Assembly: GCA_002405805.1 (NCBI GenBank)
Contig: DHMN01000045.1
Coordinates: 1 to 5,702, forward strand
DNA: 5,702 nucleotides
Source: Cyanobacteria bacterium UBA4641
GTDB lineage: Bacteria; Cyanobacteriota; Vampirovibrionia; Gastranaerophilales; Gastranaerophilaceae
Reading direction: 5' to 3'
The notes beneath the pieces were generated by a model. The model worked only from the letters and a program-made list of their open reading frames with translations, was not told where the DNA came from and made no database searches. This document shows positions 3,966 to 5,702 of this stretch, piece by piece. Made by a program: the position numbers and the translations under genes. Within the stretch, counting starts at the first letter, position 1; every line of letters starts with the position of its first letter.

Positions 3966-4133
3966 ATGGATTTAGAGACTTTTAGACTTTGCCAAAGAAT
4001 TGGCATAGAAACATTGAAAGAATTAAAAAGGTTCTTTAAGGAAGAACGGAAGCGGGGCGAAAGTTCCAAGAACTGTTTAAAAAGATACTATGCGGAACTA
4101 GGTGGTAGTGCGTTTAAAATTAAGCACGCTTAA
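3966..4133 (+). CDS. Small basic helical protein, copy 2 (55 aa, module 3)
   Basis: This 55-aa product is nearly identical to the module 1 small protein. Differences include K11R, D15E and one fewer residue in the YYYEELGG stretch (YYAELGG here). Silent changes are scattered across the gene, which indicates selection on the protein rather than a very recent copy. It has a strong AAAGGAGG nine bases before ATG, better than copy 1. It is first in the operon that continues into a Lys-rich peptide and two membrane proteins. The function is unrecognised; its fixed place as first gene after the repressed promoter in modules 1 and 3 suggests an early regulatory role. Confidence 0.82.
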   Translation: MDLETFRLCQRIGIETLKELKRFFKEERKRGESSKNCLKRYYAELGGSAFKIKHA

Positions 4134-4171
4134 TTTAATAAAAATAAAACAAATAAAGAGAGGTTAAAGAG

Positions 4172-4354
4172 ATGACAAAGACAAAAACGAATGTTGAGAA
4201 GATAAAGACATTAAAAGCGAAAGGTGGGAAGCGAAAAAGAACAGCAAGCAATAACAACTTGCGTAAATTTATTGCAGAAGATGAAAATCAGTTGAAGAAT
4301 AAGAAGAAAAAGCGAACTTGTAAAGCAAGAAAGAAAAATTCAAAAAGAAGGTGA
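4172..4354 (+). CDS. Lys/Arg-rich small protein of module 3 (60 aa)
   Basis: This 60-aa protein is extremely basic, ending KKKKRTCKARKKNSKRR. Its start (MTKTKTNVEKIKTLKAKGG) echoes the MKKNVKSNVELIRQKKKS start of the module 1 and 2 basic proteins, with the shared pattern K-(S/T)-NVE-x-I, and it sits in the same slot after the small ORF. The beta-rich core of those proteins is absent. It may therefore be a core-less relative, or only share a nucleic-acid-binding or leader peptide. The ribosome site is GAGAGG, nine bases before ATG. No known family is recognised. A nucleic-acid-binding or DNA-condensing role is inferred from composition only. Confidence 0.72.
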   Translation: MTKTKTNVEKIKTLKAKGGKRKRTASNNNLRKFIAEDENQLKNKKKKRTCKARKKNSKRR

Positions 4355-4365
4355 GATAAAAAGAA

Positions 4366-4695
4366 ATGGGAAAGTTTTTAGGCGGATTAATTTTAGGGGT
4401 CGTTGCTATTGGAGCGGTGTTTGTTGCCGTTCCGCCAAAAGCAATAGATACGGCTAAGCAGTGGACTGAGACTGCTAAGGCGGATGTGGTTAAGTTCTTC
4501 ACCCCTGACAAGAACGATGAGGCGGAAGATAAGAACGACAAGGATAACACAGGAAATGAGAATGAGAAAGATAACAAAGACAGTGCGGGCAATGATGATG
4601 TGGAAGTAACAAAGCCTGCACCGCCTTATGAAGAAAGTGAAGCGACTGCATATGTGGTTGAGCAGATTGCGGGTTATTATAATAATCAAAAATAA
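4366..4695 (+). CDS. Single-pass membrane protein with acidic linker (109 aa)
   Basis: Residues 4-22 (FLGGLILGVVAIGAVFVAV) form one transmembrane helix right at the N-terminus. An amphipathic stretch follows (25-46), then a highly charged Asp/Asn/Lys/Glu linker (48-80), a KPAPPYEE motif (83-90) and a short C-terminal helix. Topology cannot be settled: the N-terminus has only one lysine before the helix. A small membrane protein with a long hydrophilic tail is typical of accessory proteins in small phage or conjugative operons, but no family is recognised. AAGGTGAG, overlapping the upstream stop, is the likely ribosome site although rather far (about 12 bases) from ATG. The frame is supported by the coherent domain order and operon position; the opposite-strand ORFs here are shadows. 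Confidence 0.8.
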   Translation: MGKFLGGLILGVVAIGAVFVAVPPKAIDTAKQWTETAKADVVKFFTPDKNDEAEDKNDKDNTGNENEKDNKDSAGNDDVEVTKPAPPYEESEATAYVVEQIAGYYNNQK

Positions 4696-4761
4696 AAACT
4701 AATTAAATTTAAGCATTGAAGCAAATGGCTGTCATTGCAAAGTAAAAGGAGGATTGATGAA

Positions 4762-5702
4762 ATGGCTATAACGAGGAAAAGAAGTGGAAGAATTGTAGAA
4801 AGGGTCCTGACGGTTGTGCTTATTTTGTTAGTCCTTCTTTCATTATGCGTTGATGGCTTATTTATTTACTACAAATTCTTTAACAAGGACATAACGATTG
4901 GAGTGAACTACTTGGGCGACCAAACTGCTATTGATGTTAAGACAGTTAATGCAGAACAGCAAGCAGACTATGAAAAGCGGTGCATACTGGAAGCGAACTA
5001 TTACAGCAATGACAGAGGTAACGGAATTGAGTTAAATGAGTTAATGGTTAATTATTTCACAGATTGGACACTAACAAGCGATAAGTACAGAAGCACGGGG
5101 ATGCAATATGTTGGCGACATTTCAAAGCAGGACTTTACACTTACAAGTGGAAAAGCATTTGGAATTACAACGCTTGCACCAAATTTAAACTTTGTAGATA
5201 GTAGGTTCAATTATTACGACAAGGCAAACGGCGTTACAGCGAGCGGTTATACAGGGCAATACGGAAGCGTAACTACCCCACTGAACCGTGAGACAGTTTT
5301 TGTAATCACCATTAACAATGAACCATATGCAATTCAGTTAGATAGGTATTCAGAGTTTAAACGAGGTATTCTTGTGCATACAAAATTCCACGCAACTTGG
5401 GGACAACTTTTGAAAAGCACAATACAAGCAATTCAAAGCACGGATAAAGGTTATGGAGATTATTACATCACCTTAGACTTGTCAAACTTTTTCACAATAC
5501 GAAAGTACGACACGGAAAGTGGAAAGTTTTTAGCAGATGATGTAACTAATGTTATAAAAAATTATGCAATGTTAAAATTCCATTACGACAGCAACGGTGC
5601 AAAGACTGCAAAGCAATCAATGTTTGGTTCAATAGAATGCAACAACTCTTACGGCTTAACGGAAGATGAAAAAAACACGGAATATTGGCAAGAAAGAATT
5701 AT
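4762..5702 (+). CDS. Large membrane-anchored protein, 3' end cut off (313+ aa)
   Basis: The frame is open from ATG 4762 to the window edge, giving 313 codons without a stop, with AAAAGGAGG nine bases before the start. The basic N-terminus (ITRKRSGRIVER) is followed by a strong hydrophobic segment (residues 15-39, including LTVVLILLVLLSLCV), so the protein is a signal-anchor protein with its body outside the cytoplasm. The rest is soluble, rich in Asn, Tyr and Thr, with alternating hydrophobic patterns suggesting beta structure (FVITINNEPYAIQL, YGDYYITLDLSNFF). No lipobox or enzymatic motif is seen and I do not recognise the family. Base composition is slightly less AT-rich than the repressors. 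Being after module 3, it is presumably switched by the TTTAGTA operator system. It could be a structural, secretion or cell-surface protein of the element. Confidence 0.85.
   Translation, partial: MAITRKRSGRIVERVLTVVLILLVLLSLCVDGLFIYYKFFNKDITIGVNYLGDQTAIDVKTVNAEQQADYEKRCILEANYYSNDRGNGIELNELMVNYFTDWTLTSDKYRSTGMQYVGDISKQDFTLTSGKAFGITTLAPNLNFVDSRFNYYDKANGVTASGYTGQYGSVTTPLNRETVFVITINNEPYAIQLDRYSEFKRGILVHTKFHATWGQLLKSTIQAIQSTDKGYGDYYITLDLSNFFTIRKYDTESGKFLADDVTNVIKNYAMLKFHYDSNGAKTAKQSMFGSIECNNSYGLTEDEKNTEYWQERI

Noticed and set aside
3887..4069. Minus-strand ORF of 60 codons over the module 3 promoter
   Set aside because: It is antisense to the operator region and the conserved 55-aa gene; no ribosome site.
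4269..4689. Two minus-strand ORFs (107 and 98 codons) opposite the Lys-rich and membrane genes
   Set aside because: Their hydrophobic or serine-rich composition is what antisense reading of Lys/Asp-rich genes produces; they conflict with the coherent plus-strand operon.
4721..4752. Small hairpin (GCAAATG/CATTGC) before the large membrane gene as a riboswitch or terminator
   Set aside because: The stem is short and bulged, has no U-run, and lies just before a strong ribosome site; too weak to call.
72..5702. Recoding of TGA as tryptophan (mycoplasma-like code)
   Set aside because: Tryptophans are encoded by TGG, for instance in the integrase, and TGA ends the integrase and the 60-aa gene at sensible places.

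Overview
The window is AT-rich bacterial DNA with Shine-Dalgarno sites, TTGACA/TATAAT promoters, U-tailed hairpin terminators and the standard code (TGG for Trp, TGA as stop). This points to a low-GC Firmicutes-like host, possibly an uncultured gut lineage; the host assignment is inference. A tyrosine integrase, phage-type XRE repressors with divergent operator regions, and short basic proteins mark it as one end of an integrated mobile element (prophage, phage satellite or integrative element). The host junction is not clearly visible.

Layout. From the left come short GGGTCAAAA repeats and a minus-strand integrase (72-1196), with an XRE repressor just upstream of it (1255-1605). Then comes a module that occurs three times, about 1.0-1.1 kb apart. 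Each module has a minus-strand XRE gene, a divergent control region with its own operator sequence, a plus-strand ORF of about 55 codons, and a plus-strand lysine/arginine-rich protein. Module 1: XRE 1255-1605, ORF 1769-1939, basic protein 1948-2382. Module 2: XRE 2526-2747, a decapitated ORF remnant 2897-2977, basic protein 2986-3396. Module 3: XRE 3541-3795, ORF 3966-4133, and a different, shorter basic protein 4172-4354. Module 3 continues into a 109-aa membrane-anchored protein (4366-4695) and a large membrane protein cut by the window edge (4762-5702).

The most unusual finding is in the two gene-free gaps after the basic proteins of modules 1 and 2. Each gap appears to hold a minus-strand small RNA gene of about 86-90 nt. 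Each has a TTGACA-17-TATACT promoter, a three-helix fold that keeps its shape while its pairs change, and a hairpin plus U-run terminator that overlaps the stop codon of the convergent protein gene. The 103-nt and 54-nt near-identical blocks flanking these regions show that modules 1 and 2 share recent ancestry or exchange sequence.

How it may work (inference). Each XRE protein probably represses its own divergent promoter, through operators that differ between modules, and probably regulates itself. The modules therefore look like stacked immunity or regulatory cassettes, with module 3 controlling the operon that leads to the membrane proteins. The small RNAs may be antisense regulators of the basic-protein mRNAs, or RNA partners of those proteins. 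The basic proteins weakly resemble PemK/MazF-type SH3-like folds, but this is not established.
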